Assembly (NCBI GenBank): GCA_035235625.1
Contig: CP141140.1
Coordinates: 59,946,581 to 60,010,580 of the forward strand
Length of the DNA: 64,000 nucleotides
From: Saururus chinensis
Lineage: Eukaryota > Streptophyta > Magnoliopsida > Piperales > Saururaceae
Reading direction: 5' to 3'
Shown one piece after another: positions 24,736 through 36,769 of the stretch. Under the pieces are notes generated by a model. The model did no database searches. It saw only the letters and a list, made by a program, of their open reading frames with translations, and had not been told where the DNA came from. The translations under genes and the position numbers were made by a program. Every line of letters starts with the position of its first letter. Positions within the stretch are counted from its first letter, which is position 1.

Positions 24736-25081
24736 AATAACTGACGCAAATTACAATTAATTATCATTTTATCGATTACACGACCTAGGATCATATAGTT
24801 GTTTTCCTTATACGCTAAGTTTCGACTGCAATTGTTGAAGTAAAACTAGCATGTTAATTCATACACAACTTGTAAGTGCATTGTGTTATCGTTAATTCGA
24901 TATAATCACTTATCGTGTAAACGATGTCACGATCAGTCGACTATCATGTCATTACTAACAATTGTGTAGGTCATCGACGTCTTCTTCCAACTTCTTGATG
25001 AATGAATTTTGAGAAATCCAGGTAGGTACCCCAACTGTGTTTAGGCAAGTTCTCTATTCAGCACTACTTTAATGTTGGCAC

Positions 25082-25412
25082 GGTGGAAGGGCCGACAAAG
25101 AAGGAGGGCAAACTCTCTTGCATATTGTTGAGAGGCCTAACATGGAGAGCGGTTTCATTCCTCTCTACGTCAAGGACCACTTTCTCTTGCTTATTGTCTA
25201 TTGCAGGGAGAAGCGATTTAGGTGGTACAATCTTCTAAAGGGTGAACACAGTCACCACTTCACCGAGGTGGTGGACAGTGTCAGGAAACATATTGCCAAT
25301 GGAATGGAGAAGGCACTTAAGATAAAAGGCGCTCGGCTTTGGCCAATGACTAAGATCAACAAATGCCCGTACCAGGAAACAAATGAAGATTGTGGTTTGT
25401 TCATCATGTACT
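25082..25412 (+). pseudogene. Ulp1-like (C48) protease domain, 5' part
   Basis: Encodes GFIPLYVKDHFLLLIVYCRE...FRWYNLLKGE...INKCPYQETNEDCGLFIMY, the pattern of a Ulp1/SUMO-protease-like C48 peptidase. The DHFLLLIV segment supplies the catalytic His, PYQ the oxyanion Gln, and EDCG the catalytic Cys. The Asp of the usual YDS motif is replaced (WYN), which would weaken catalysis. Reading frames upstream are broken. The coding sequence is cut in the codon after FIMY by a solo LTR, and the rest of the domain resumes at 35609. Such genes are carried by Kaonashi-like MULEs; the adjacent MULE transposase remnant at 36209-36700 fits that. Confidence 0.72.
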
Positions 25413-28077
25413 TGTAATGCCCCGGATTCTCCTACAATTTCTTGTAATTTTTCTGCCAGTTTCTGATCATTTTTGGCAAAAAATATGATGCTTCCACGTA
25501 TTTGGTCACGATATTCTTATCCGTATAGTCGGGTGTGGGGCTTAGTCGTAGGCCACGGGCCTAGACGCACATTTACAGCTCAAAAATTTGAGAGAGAAGG
25601 AGATTGCAGAAGATAAGGGTAAAAGAAAAAATAAATAAAGGAAAACGGGCTCGGGCTCGGCTGAGCCTGATCCAGACCTTTCTGGAAGGAAAAAGTGCAC
25701 ACCACCCGCCTATCTCATCTATTCCAGCTGGAGGAGAGCCACCGGCGGGATGCCGGCTGACCTCAGCCTGGTGACATCCAGGCGATGACCAGGCCGCTTC
25801 CCTGATGCCGCCCCAACCCAGTTTAACCGTTGTGAGCACCTCCCCTGTTTTCCCTAGTCCCTCCTCACTCTCTCTGTATTAGGACTTGGCGACACCGGCA
25901 GTGGCCGGTGGGCTCCTCCCGGCCTCCATCCGGCCAGCCGCGGGCCGGCTACCGCAAGGTCAACCCCCCCAGCTCCACTGGCCCTCTGAGTTCTGTTTTC
26001 CCCAGTGAGTTCCCTCCCTCTCTCTCTCTCACTCACTGTGATCTGAGTTGAGCTGCTGCTATGGGCCGGCTGGCCGCCCGCCCACGGCTCTGCCTTGGGC
26101 CCACGACTGCGGGAGGACACCCCTCCCGGCCTAGTGGACCTTCGCTTCGCCGCCCCGCCCTCATATTCCCTTCTACCCTGTTTTTCCGCCCCCTTCCATC
26201 GAGCACGCCGGATGGCTTTAGCTGCCATTGGACGCCCTAGCCGGACTCAGTCCGGACCCCCTTGGTCCGGCGATGGCTATGGACCCCTTTCCTTGTTCAG
26301 TACCGCCTCCGCCCTTCCTCTTTCGTCTAGCCAGACACTTGCATCATCCTCTGTTTCTTTTTGTGACAGAATTTGGTGCTGCACGGCGAGAGCCAGCATC
26401 TAGCTCGCCTCCGGCTGACTAGCCTTGGGTTGACGATGGTAGGACCGCCACCAGACAACTCTGCTGCCCCCATGGTCACTCCGCCCTTGCTGGTCTCCCT
26501 CGGCTAGACCTTTCCACCCTTGTTTCCCTCTGTGACAGAAATTGAGGACGTGCCGACGTGAGCCAGCCACCGATAGGCCAGACTTGGGCTAGCGATGATA
26601 GGGCCATCACCTCAATCGAGCCCCATCGCCCTATTGTTCTTTTTGGCTCCCTCCACTTAGTCAATATTAGGTCTTGCCTCGCCCGGTTGTAGTGTTCAAT
26701 CCGAACAAACTGAGCTGATTGCTCTTCCTCCCCCTGTTGTCTGATCGGCATGTTGCCACTGCCATTGGCTATCACCTCTGGCCGGAGATAGCTCCTCTTG
26801 GCTGCTAGGGCCACGATGGAGTTAGCCAGAGCTGCCAGCCCTCTTCTCCTTTGTGCCCCAGGGTTTTTCACCCGTTTTGGGCCACTCTAGTGTCTCCTAT
26901 GGACGCTTGTAGTTTGGTGGGTCTCAACCTAGAGATGGCTGGCCACCCTAGTGCGGCACCACCCCTCTTTTTTCAACATGAGCCACGCGTCCCCTCTGTT
27001 GGTTATGTGTTTGACCGCACTATTTAGAGAGCCACAGTCTTACCCTCGCCGGACGCTGATTGGCCTCTAGTTGGCCTACCTCGGCACAACAACGGCAAAG
27101 GCAATCTTTGTTGGTCACTACCCTTGCGTATGGCCCTACCGCCCTTCCGAGCTTTGGGCCGACACCGTCTAGCCCTCTCCCCCTCCCTTTGGTTGCATGT
27201 ACAAGTAGCCGCGCGTGCGGGTTAGGGTTTTCGTGTTGCTTTGATGTAGCCAGACCGTTGGATGGTTCCACCATCAATTGGAGTTGACATCGGAGTCCTT
27301 CAGCACCTCTCCTTCGTCCTTTAGTGTTGCCCCACTCCCTCTGCCCTTATGTGGGCCGTTGTAAACATGAAATCAACGCCGTTGGGTGCTGTCCACGGCC
27401 GATTTTGAAGTCTTGTGGCCAGCCAAGTATTTCTCAGCTGTCGGCCGGCCTTCATTTAGTACACCCTCGAATATTGGTCTCACCTGCCACTCATTGGCAT
27501 GAATTTGTCCCGGCCACCCTAGTGTGTAGCAGTGGATCGCGGATTTTGCTGCGTTGATCTGTGTCACCCCTGTTTGGCCATGAGTAGTTCTGGCGCTTCC
27601 TAAAACCTCGGGACAACAGCTCTCTCAGCTAGGCAATGGTATTAATGGCCAACTCCGCCACCAATGCTGCTACCGTCGTATGCTCGCCATCAAACGTCAT
27701 GATTATGATGTAGGGGAGCTTTGAACTCATGATACCATGCTTGAATGAGTAGTAGCATGCTAGGATTGCATGATGTGCATATAAGCATGATTATATGGTA
27801 TGTTTAAATACATATGGCATGCATATGAGCTGTAAGTACGGTTGATGTATGTGCAATACGTGTGCTAAGTATGATTGATATGTATAGTTGTACATATGTT
27901 TTATGGATGTGGAATATGTATGTGCTAGTAATGGCTAGTGATTATGTTAGTACGCTACAGATGCGTATTATGGACGTGCTAGTGACAGCTAGTGATTGTG
28001 AGTTTGTTACGTATGTGGACTATGTGTGAGGGCAGAGGTATGGGCGATAAGAAGTGGCAAGGTGTTTGGTGAGGTTT

Positions 28078-28081
28078 TGTA

Positions 28082-28118
<37 letters not shown>

Positions 28119-28119
28119 G
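28078..28119. repeat. (TATGTG)n microsatellite
   Basis: Seven tandem copies of GTATGT within the outer LTR. Confidence 0.9.
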
Positions 28120-28999
28120 CGGATGTGTAAGCGTGTGACAAAAGATGGTAGACATAAGTTTGACAGGCAAGGAGTGGAGCAGATTGGTTCGGTTCGGTTT
28201 GGAGCGTACGTCAGGGGTTCGGTAAGTAAGTGGACTTAGGCTTGGAGCCTTATGGAGGCTTATTAGATAGTAAGAGCGTGCATAATTGTACAAGCATCAC
28301 GTACAGATTATGAAGTGAAAAGTAAGCATAATAAGTGAGGTATTAAGTAAGAGGGTGATAACGGGGATATACTGTGAGGAGTTCAATTTGATGACGTATG
28401 TGTAAGATGTTTTGGCCATAAGGTAGATGGCGGAGATTGTATAATTATGTAAGGATTTGATGTACTGTGAGTTGATCATGATATGGTTGGGTAAGTGAAG
28501 TTTGTTGCCCTACCGAACTAGGGTTCAGATACGGCTCAGTTTTGGTTTGATCAGTCGAGCACTATGAGTTGTGTGGCATAATTGTACTGCATAATATACC
28601 TAATTCAAACTTGAATTATGAGAAATCTAATAATCGCTTTATGAGTTTGAGACCTGAGGGTTCGATGGATTAAGTTTCGTGTTTGAGCTAGCCGATAATG
28701 AGTCGGTTGAGCATTCCTTGTGTCTTGTCATGGTGTTTATCCTGCAGGATGTTGTCTGTGTGCTATATGGAGCACCAGACGTCTGATGCTCTGTTGAGAG
28801 CAACTGTATGTATATTTTAGATTTGGTTTTTGTGCTGTATTAAGCCCAGACGTTTGATGCTCTGTTGAGAGCGTTGTATGATTCCTACCCAAGAGTGGCA
28901 TTGTATGATTTCGCCCAAGAGGCGCTGTATGATTTCTACCCAAGAGTGACACTGGCACTATAAGACCCATAATGGTGGGCAATTGTATGGCACTATAAG

Positions 29000-31900
29000 T
29001 GTAACGCCCGAGATTTTTCATCCCTTTTCTTAAAACTCATAGAATTTTTTTTTATACGTTAAATCGGAGTCAAAATGACAAAATCAAAACCCGTATAAAT
29101 AGTTTATAATTTTAAATATGATATGGTTAAACATCGTACCGTCAAATCAAATATCCTCAGGCGCTACTCGAAAACATACGTACGACTAAATCACCATGAT
29201 CATGGATTTTTAAATACAAATAACTCCCAGGTGTCCCCGAGTACAAGTCCCATAAACAGTCTACTCTGATCCAAATTAAAAGTCCAGAATACATACACTT
29301 AAATCTCATCAAATACATCAGATCGTGGTACCAAATACATCAGGTCGTGACACCAATATACTTGAGTCGAGGGGGAAACAATCCACAGCAGAGACGAGCA
29401 TCTAACTCTAGGAGCTCTCCAACACAACCTGCAAAAGCCTCCCGAACAACGGGGCTAAAAGAAGTAGGGTGAGTATTTTCATACTCAGTAGAAAAATACC
29501 CAGTAGGGGAAATCCCAAACGGTGAACTCAATAAGTTCAGAAAACATGCGTCATGCAACTCAACATGAGGCAACCAACGTACAACATAATTATGCACATA
29601 AGCATATAAGCAGGCATAACACACCATCATAATCATATCAAACTTACGCAAACACCCTTAATCAGGGTCTTACAACTTACTCATACCATCAAAGGCATAC
29701 TCATACAGCTTACACGTACTTGTACGACCTTACTCGTACAATCTTACACTTACTCATACGACCTTACTCGTACAGTCTTACACTTACTCGTACGACCTTA
29801 CTCGTACAGTCTTACACTTATTGTAGTCCTCATATTCAAACTCTTACAGTCGTACTCATACTCACTCTTACAGTCGTACTCATCCTCAATCTTACAGTCA
29901 TGCACATACTCATCATCATATGCTTACTCAGAAACGCACAAACTCAGTCATACAGTCGTATACATACTATCGACCACTGAAGCTCATTACAGCTAATAAG
30001 CTCCAACGTCGAAAAGGAAAAGAATGCCACTGGGGCATCACCTTAACCTCCGGGGAGTGACTAGATGCCATGGACTTTTTCGAAGGTAAGATACACCAAT
30101 GCTCATGGGGCACTGGATCAAACAGGTAAGAGTAGATCCATGATACTACTTACTTGAGCGCGCAAACATACACCCACACAAGGGGTCATACAATTGCCCA
30201 CACATAAGGGGTCTTATAGTGCCATAGAATTGCCCACCATAATGGGTCTTATAGTGCCAGAGAATTGCCCACCATAATAGGTCTTATAGTGCCATTGCCA
30301 CTCTTGGGCAGAAAACATACAGTGCCACTTGGGCAGAAACGTATAGTGCCACTCTTGGGCGGAAACATACAACGCTCTCAACAGAGCATCAAATGTCTGG
30401 GCTTGTACAACACACAGACCGAACCAAAAACATACTTTGCTCTCAACAGAGCATCAAACGTCTGGGCTTATACAGCACACAGACCAAATCAAACATACAT
30501 CGCTCTCAACAGAGCATCAGACGTCCGGTGCTCTATATAGTACTCAGACAAAATCCCGCAGGAAACCACCATGGCAAGACACAAGAAGTGCTCAGCCAAT
30601 TCATTATCGGCTAGCTCAAACACGGAACTTAATCCGTCGAACCCTCAGGTCTCAAACTCACAACGCTATTATTAACGTTCTCATAATTCAAATTTGAATT
30701 AAGTATATTATGCGGTACAATTATGCCACACAAACTCAGTCCTCGACTGATTAAACTGAAGCTGAGCCCTATCCGAACCCTAGTTCATCGGGGCAACAGA
30801 CTTCACTTACTCGTCCAAGCCACAACATAGCTCACCGTACACAGATCCTTACATACTCATACAACCTCTGACATCCACCTTACGGTCAGACATCTTACTT
30901 ACATCTTCAAACTGAGCTCCTCACAGCAGATCCCTGTTATCATCCTCTTACTTAATACCTCACTAATCATTCTTACTTTTCACTTCATAATTTGTACGTT
31001 ATGCTTGTACAATTATGCACGCTCTTACTGTCTAATAAACCCTTATAAGGCTCCAAGCCTAAGTCTTCTTACTTACCGAACCCCTGACGTACGCTCCAAA
31101 CCAAACTGACCCATCTCAAATCCTCGCTCCTCAAACTTACTTTCTCTGTCTTCCGTCATGCGCTTACACATCCAAATCCACATCCAACTTCATACCAAAC
31201 CCTTACCAATCTTACAATCCATCGCCCATCTGCCCACACAGTCCACATACGTAACTTACTCGACATCGCTAGCCATCACTAGCGTGTCCATCATACACAT
31301 ACGTAGCACACTAACATATTCGCTAGCCATCACTAGCGCATACATCACACACCATACACATACAACATGCTTACAACTCACTTACATACATACATGTATC
31401 TCATAGTGGCATAATTCACTATCTTACATCATGCATACATGTCATGATTTAATATCCAAAACGTAAAATCATACAAGCCTAGCATGCTGCTACTCATTCA
31501 AAGCATGCTGTCATGAATTTACGAGTTCAAAGCTCCCCTACCTCGTAATCATGACATTTGATGGCGAGCACACGACGGTGGCGGCGTTGGTGGCGGAGTC
31601 GGCGGTCAAAACCATTGCCCAGCTGAGAGAGCTGCTGTCCCGAGGTTTAGGAAGCGCCGGAACTACACACAGCCAAATGGGATGTCAAAATCAACGCGGC
31701 AAAATCCGCGATCCATGGCGGCACACTAGGGGCGGCCGGGAGAAAGATCGTGCCAACGAGTGGCAGGTGCGACCGAAAGGCAAGGTGTACTCACTAAAAT
31801 TCGACCAGTGGTTGAACAATACCAAACCGATCACAAGACGTCGAAATCGGCCGTGGACAGCACCCAACGGCGTCGATTTCACGTTCACAAGGGCCCACAT

Positions 31901-33969
31901 AAGGGCGGAGGGCGACACTCAAGGACGTAGGAGAGGTGGACTCCTATGGTCAAATACAGATGATGGCAGAGCCATCCGACGGTCAGGCGGTGTCAAAATG
32001 GCACCTAAACTCTAACCCGCACGCGTGGCTACTTGCACACCCGACCAAAGGGAGGGAAGAGAGGGCTAGACGGTGTCGGCCCAAAGCTCATAAGGGCGGT
32101 AGGGCCATGCCCAAGGGTGGTGACCGACAAAGATGGCCTTTGCCATTGTCGTGTCGAGGTAGGCCGACTAGAGGCTAATCGGCGTTCGGCGAGGGTAAGA
32201 CGGTCAAAGGGCAACACGTGGCGCTCTATAGAGTGGTCAGACACAATCGGCAGAGGGGAACCTGGCCCATGCCGGAAGAAGACGGGCGGTGCCGCACTAG
32301 GGTGGCCAGCCATCCCCAGGCTGAAACCTGCCACACTAAGGTGGTCCAAGGGTGTTCGACATCCAATGACGCCCGATGGCCCATAACGGGTGGAAAACCC
32401 TAGGGGCACAACGACGAACAGGGGTTTACTGGCAGCTCTGGCCCGTGACGCCATGGCCCTAGTAACCGGGCAGAGCTGGGTGGAGGTGGCTACACCAGTG
32501 CCGCTAGGCCGAGGCTGGCCGACCATAAGCTCACCACCAGTGCGGCCACAATTCCCTTCAAACCAAAACAGGGAAGAGGGACCGACCGGGGGAAACCAGC
32601 CTAGGCGGAGTGGCTGTGGGGGTGGTAGACCTTGCTAGGGGCGGTCCTACCATCGTCATCCCAAGGCTGGTCGGCAAGAGAAGAGCCGAAGGTTGGCTCT
32701 CGCCGGCGCAGCCCCCAAAGTCTGTCACAGACAGAAACAAGGGAGATGCGAGGCGGATCAAATCGGGCCGGGGCATTGCCGACGAGGTGGCTTGGCCGTC
32801 GCTTGGCCAAGGTAGAGCCAGACGGAGGTCCATCGTCCATGGCTCACAACTGCCGGCCTCTGTTCCACCAAAACCAAACGTCGGCGGAACAGTGGAGGTG
32901 AAGGCATCTGGTCGGAGGAAAAATGCACAGGGGCGGAGGTGGAGGTGGAGCTGACCGGTTGGGGGCCATCCCTGGCCGTCTCCAGGCCGGGGCAAAGCCC
33001 ACGGTGGTCGGCTGGCCATTGTCGGCCATCACCGGCGGCTACTGTTGAGCAAAACAGTGTGCGCGGTGAAAATAGGGCAGAGGTTGATCTGAGGATGGGG
33101 CGGCGGAACGGAGGCCCACCGGGCCGGGAGGGATGGCCTCCCGCCGTCGCCAGCCCAGGGCGGAGCCGTGGCCGGCCGGTCGGGCCTTGGCGGCCCACGG
33201 CGGCGGCTCAAATCGGATCACAGTGAGAAAAGGGAGCTAACCGGGGGAGGAGGAAGAAGCTGGCCGGGCTGGCTTGGGCGGCGGCCCTGCTGTCGCCGGC
33301 CTGTGGCTGGCCGGACGGAGGCGGGACGGATCCCCCTCGGCCATCGCCGGCGCCGCCACAGCACCAAACAGAGAAACTGTGGCGGAAACGGGAAAAACAG
33401 GGGAGAGGCGGAGCGGAGGCTAGGGCGGCGGAAGAGGACCACTGGGGCCTGGAGGGGTGGCCTCCCGTCGTCGCCGGCCCAAGGCGGGACCATAGCCGGC
33501 TGGCCAGGCCTTTCCGGCTAGTGGCGGCGGTGGAACAACACAATACAGAGAGGGAGAGGGCTCACCGGGGGAGGAGGCGGTGCAGCCGTCGGGGCCACGA
33601 CGGTGGCCCCCCTGCCGTCGCACGGCCGGGGCAGAGCCGGTGCGGCGGCCCTACGGCTCACCGGTGGCCGGAGGCGGCTGGGAGAGAGATAAGCCGAAGG
33701 GAGGGGGGAAAGTCATTGTTCCTTCCAGAATTTTCTGGGCCGAGCCCGAGCTTCTCTGTTTTTTTTTCTTACTTATCCTCTGCAGTTCTGATCTTCAACG
33801 ATTTTTCGCGCCAGAATTGTGCGTCGAGGCCCGTGGCCCACGACTGACCCGAGACCTGGCTCTACGGTTACGAATACTGAGGCGACATACGCTGAAGCAT
33901 CACAATATATCGCTGAAAATGATCAGATAAAAATAGCAGAAAATCATAATAAAAATCTGGGACGTTACA
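29000..33969 (-). mobile_element. Solo LTR (inner), 4970 bp, opposite orientation; target duplication ATAAG
   Basis: Starts TGTAACGCCCGAGATTTTTC and ends AAAAATCTGGGACGTTACA, flanked by ATAAG at 28995-28999 and 33970-33974. Read in reverse it shows the same module order as the outer LTR: GC-rich section (33730 to 31550), a segment with TAGCATGCTGCTACTC, short repeats with CTCTCAACAGAGCATC, a GAGTATTTTCATACTCAGTAG hairpin, and the end. It is thus a second copy of the same family inserted head-to-head into the first. Frames in the GC-rich section (for example 32029-32526, 33208-33543) lack domains and are rejected as genes. Confidence 0.88.
30371..30531. repeat. Tandem 63-65-bp repeat in the inner LTR
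   Basis: Three units start near 30374, 30439 and 30502. Each contains the short palindromic module GCTCTCAACAGAGCATCA followed by CGTC(T/C)GG. The outer LTR has two such modules near 28790 and 28857. Confidence 0.8.
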
Positions 33970-34371
33970 ATAAGACCCCTTATGTGTGGCCAATTGTATG
34001 ACCCCTTATGTGTGGGTGTATGTTTGCGCGCTTAGGTAAGTAGTATCATAGATCTACTCTTACCTGTTTGATCTTGTGCCCCATGAGCATAGATGTGCCT
34101 TGCCTTCAGAAAAGTTCACGGCGTCTAGTCACTCCCCGGAGGTTAAGGTGATGCCCCAGTGGCATTCTTTTCCTTTTCAACGCTAAAGCTTATTAGTTGT
34201 AATGAGCTTCAGTAGTCAATAGTATGAGTACGATTGTAAGTGTATGCTTGAGTAAGACAGTAAGCATATGATTGTACGAGTAAGGTCGTACAAGTACGTG
34301 TAAGTTGTATGAGTATGAGCACGACTGTAAGATGATAATTATGAGTAATAATGTAAGTGTAAGATTGTATG

Positions 34372-35333
34372 AGTAAGGTCATACAAGTATGTGTAAGGTA
34401 TTGAGAATGCGTACGATGGTACGAGTAAGTCCTAAGACCCTTATTAAGGGTGTTTGTGTAAGTTTGCTTTCATTGGTGTGTTATGCATTATTATATGCAT
34501 ATGTTTATGATTATATTATGTTTATTGCTTCATGTTTGAGTTGCATGAATGCATGTAGTTATGAACCTACTGAGTTCACTTTGGATTCCCCTACTGGGTA
34601 TTTTCCTACTAAGTATAAAAATACTCACCCTACTTATTTAGCCCCGTTGTTCGGGAGGCTTTTGCAGGTTGTGTTGGAGAGCTCCTGGAGATGGATGCTC
34701 GATTTTGCAGTGGATTGTTTCCCCTTTTAATTTAGGTATATTTGACTCAATGAGAGTATATTTGGTGCCACGATCTGATATATTGGGTGAGATGAGATTT
34801 AAGTGTTTATATCTTCTAGACTTTTTATTTTGATCAGATAGTAGACTATTTGAGTAAGGTCATACAAGTATGTGTAAGGTATTGAGAATGTGTACGATGG
34901 TACAAGTAAGTTGTAAGACCCTTATTAAGGGTGTTTGTGTAACTTTGCTTTTATTGGTGTGTTATGCATTATTATATGCATATATTTATGATTATATTAT
35001 GTTTACTGCTTCATGTTTGAGTTGCATGAATGCATGTAGTTATGAACCTACTGAGTTCACTTTGGATTCCCCTACTGGGTATTTTCCTACTAAGTATAAA
35101 AACACTCACCCTACTTGTTTAGCCCGTTGTTCGGGAGGCTTTTGCAGGTTGTGTCGGAGAGCTCCTGGAGAAAGATGCTCAATTTTGCAGTGGATTGTTT
35201 CCCCTTTTGATTCAGGTATATTTGACTCAATGAGAGTATATTTGGTGTCACGATCTGATGTATTGGGTGAGATGAGATTTAAGTGTTTATATCTTTTGGA
35301 CTTTTTATTTGATCAGATAGTAGACTATTTATG
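34372..35333. repeat. 481-bp tandem duplication within the outer LTR
   Basis: GAGTAAGGTCATACAAGTATG occurs at 34372 and 34853, and all following sequence repeats with a constant 481-bp offset, including TTATTAAGGGTGTTTGTG, the TACTGGGTATTTTCCTACTAAGTA hairpin and TTGCAGGTTGTGT(T/C)GGAGAGC. The two units differ by a few substitutions. The open frames at 34389 and 34870 are the same shadow in each unit. Confidence 0.92.
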
Positions 35334-35608
35334 GGACTTGTACTCAGGGACGCCTAGGAGTTATTTGTATTTAAAAATCCATGATCATGGTAATTTAGTC
35401 GTAGCGCCTGAGGATATTTTCTTTGGCCGTACAATGTTTGACCGTATGATGGAAATATTTAGATGGAAAATTGATGTTTAGTGTTTTAAATTATAAACTG
35501 TTTTCCCAGGTTTTGATTTCGTCATATTTCCTCCGATTTATAGATGTTATATTGCAAAAAAATTTTGTGAATTGTAAGGAAAATGTATGAAAAATCTCGG
35601 GCGTTACA

Positions 35609-35755
35609 GTACTGCATAGTGAAATTGGCAAGGGGCATCATTCAGCCAGATTTTAGACAACTCGAGATAACAGCAGGCTTGGTCAGGCCGGTGATATGCG
35701 CTGCTATACTTCGGACCCGAATCGAAGAGGAATTGGATCCGGGTACGTATGAATT
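35609..35755 (+). pseudogene. Ulp1-like protease domain, 3' part (after LTR insertion)
   Basis: Directly after the second GTACT copy the frame reads CIVKLARGIIQPDF...LVRPVICAAILRTRIEEELDPG and ends at a TAA after TYEL. It completes the C-terminal helix region of the protease domain whose first part ends at 25412. The frame match across the excised LTR is exact, which shows that the gene was still collinear when the LTR entered. The downstream 400 bp again contain CGTGTTATCGATTACA-like motifs. Confidence 0.75.
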
Positions 35756-36208
35756 GTAAAAAGAAAATAAACTTCTTTCATGCTTCGATTAACTGACAAA
35801 TTCAATGTTCGACCTATTATTTTGTAATTAACTACTGGAATAGAAATACATGTACAAATGTCAGATAGCGTATAATCGATCAAATAATTTGTACCAATAT
35901 CGTGTATTTGATAGCACGAAACGGAAGTACACATATATCCACGATGAACTAGTGAGTGAGTGTTATGCAAATCCTAACCATAATATATATAGGTAGGTTA
36001 ATCCAATTATGGACCGCCAGGTGATTGAAAGTATTGATGCTTCGAGAATAATGCCTCGGTAATTGGGTTATTACAATCATGGAATTGTCATGGGTTCGAA
36101 CATATGATATGACCAATATCGTGTAAGACATGGACACTCTTGACAAAAGAATTAATATTCGATTGATATTATCATGTAATTAGTAACACGTAATCCCTTT
36201 TGGTCGTG

Positions 36209-36700
36209 TTATCGATTACATGATACAACAATAGAGTATACCTTATGTACAACATTTTGTGTTTTTAAGAACACGTTAATTACATATTTCATGTTGTTGA
36301 TAACACGATGCATATACAACACTATAGAGTAGTTGTCCTTGAATTTGTCCAGCATATTTGCTGCTATGTGACGGATACAATACTCGTGGTATGTAGATGG
36401 GAAAAACTTCTTTATAGCATTTGCCAATCCCTTATGTTTATCAGAAACTATTATATCTAACTCGGCTGGAGGATTAGAGAATAGATGATTTCTAAGCAAC
36501 TCAAGAAACCAACACTAAGTTTTCTCGCACTCTTTCGCAACCACTACAATTGCAATACACAACATATTATTGTTCTCGTCCAGTGTAATTGTTATTAATA
36601 GCTGTCTAGGATACTTTTTTTTAAAGAAAGTTGTATCAATCGTTAGCAACAGCCTCAAGGTTATTTTGAAAGCTCTCGCAATGGAGCCAAATATCCAGAA
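36209..36700 (-). pseudogene. MULE transposase catalytic-core fragment
   Basis: Minus-strand coding reads LLTIDTTFFKKKYPRQLLI...MLCIAIVVVAKECEKT, one stop, then CWFLELLRNHLF...ELDIIVSDKHKGLANAIKKF...YHEYCIRHIAANMLDKFKD. This is the conserved core of plant Mutator-like (MURA) transposases. The first catalytic Asp lies in TIDTTF, the second in VSDKHKG, and a conserved Cys/His segment in YCIRHIAANM. The N-terminal DNA-binding part and C-terminal SWIM finger are absent. It faces the Ulp1 gene tail-to-tail (450 bp apart), so both probably belonged to one element. An AT microsatellite abuts its 5' side. Confidence 0.82.
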
Positions 36701-36707
36701 TACTCTT

Positions 36708-36711
<4 letters not shown>

Positions 36712-36763
<52 letters not shown>

Positions 36764-36769
36764 TCATTC
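36712..36769. repeat. (AT)n microsatellite
   Basis: About 28 AT dinucleotides at the upstream edge of the transposase fragment, then ACACTC. Confidence 0.9.

Larger units (their letters stand above)
25413..35608 (+). mobile_element. Solo LTR (outer), about 5.2 kb, split by another LTR; target duplication GTACT
   Basis: Starts TGTAATGCCC, ends CTCGGGCGTTACA, and is flanked by GTACT at 25408-25412 and 35609-35613. Removing one GTACT restores the host reading frame (Tyr-Cys-Ile-Val). After subtracting the nested insertion (29000-33969 plus one 5-bp duplication) it is 5221 bp, including a 481-bp internal duplication. The 25640-27650 part is GC-rich with Gly/Pro/Ala/Arg-type frames in every direction and no coding motif; the rest is AT-rich. 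No gag or pol, tRNA-primer site or second LTR was seen, so it is best read as an unusually long solo LTR. Confidence 0.85.

Noticed and set aside
25573..27567. GC-rich open frames in the outer LTR
   Set aside because: Same reason: compositional openness inside a repeat, and the frames are not conserved in the paired copy.
31551..33930. Many long overlapping open frames on both strands
   Set aside because: They lie in the GC-rich part of the inner LTR, where stop codons are rare in all frames. No motifs, and they do not correspond to frames in the outer copy.
29000..33969. DNA transposon with TGTAACGCCC inverted ends
   Set aside because: TG...CA ends and 5-bp target duplications fit LTRs; hAT would give 8 bp, CACTA 3 bp and MULE 9-10 bp.
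34870..35481. 203-codon open frame with hydrophobic start
   Set aside because: It is LTR sequence duplicated from 34389. The inner LTR copy does not keep the frame.
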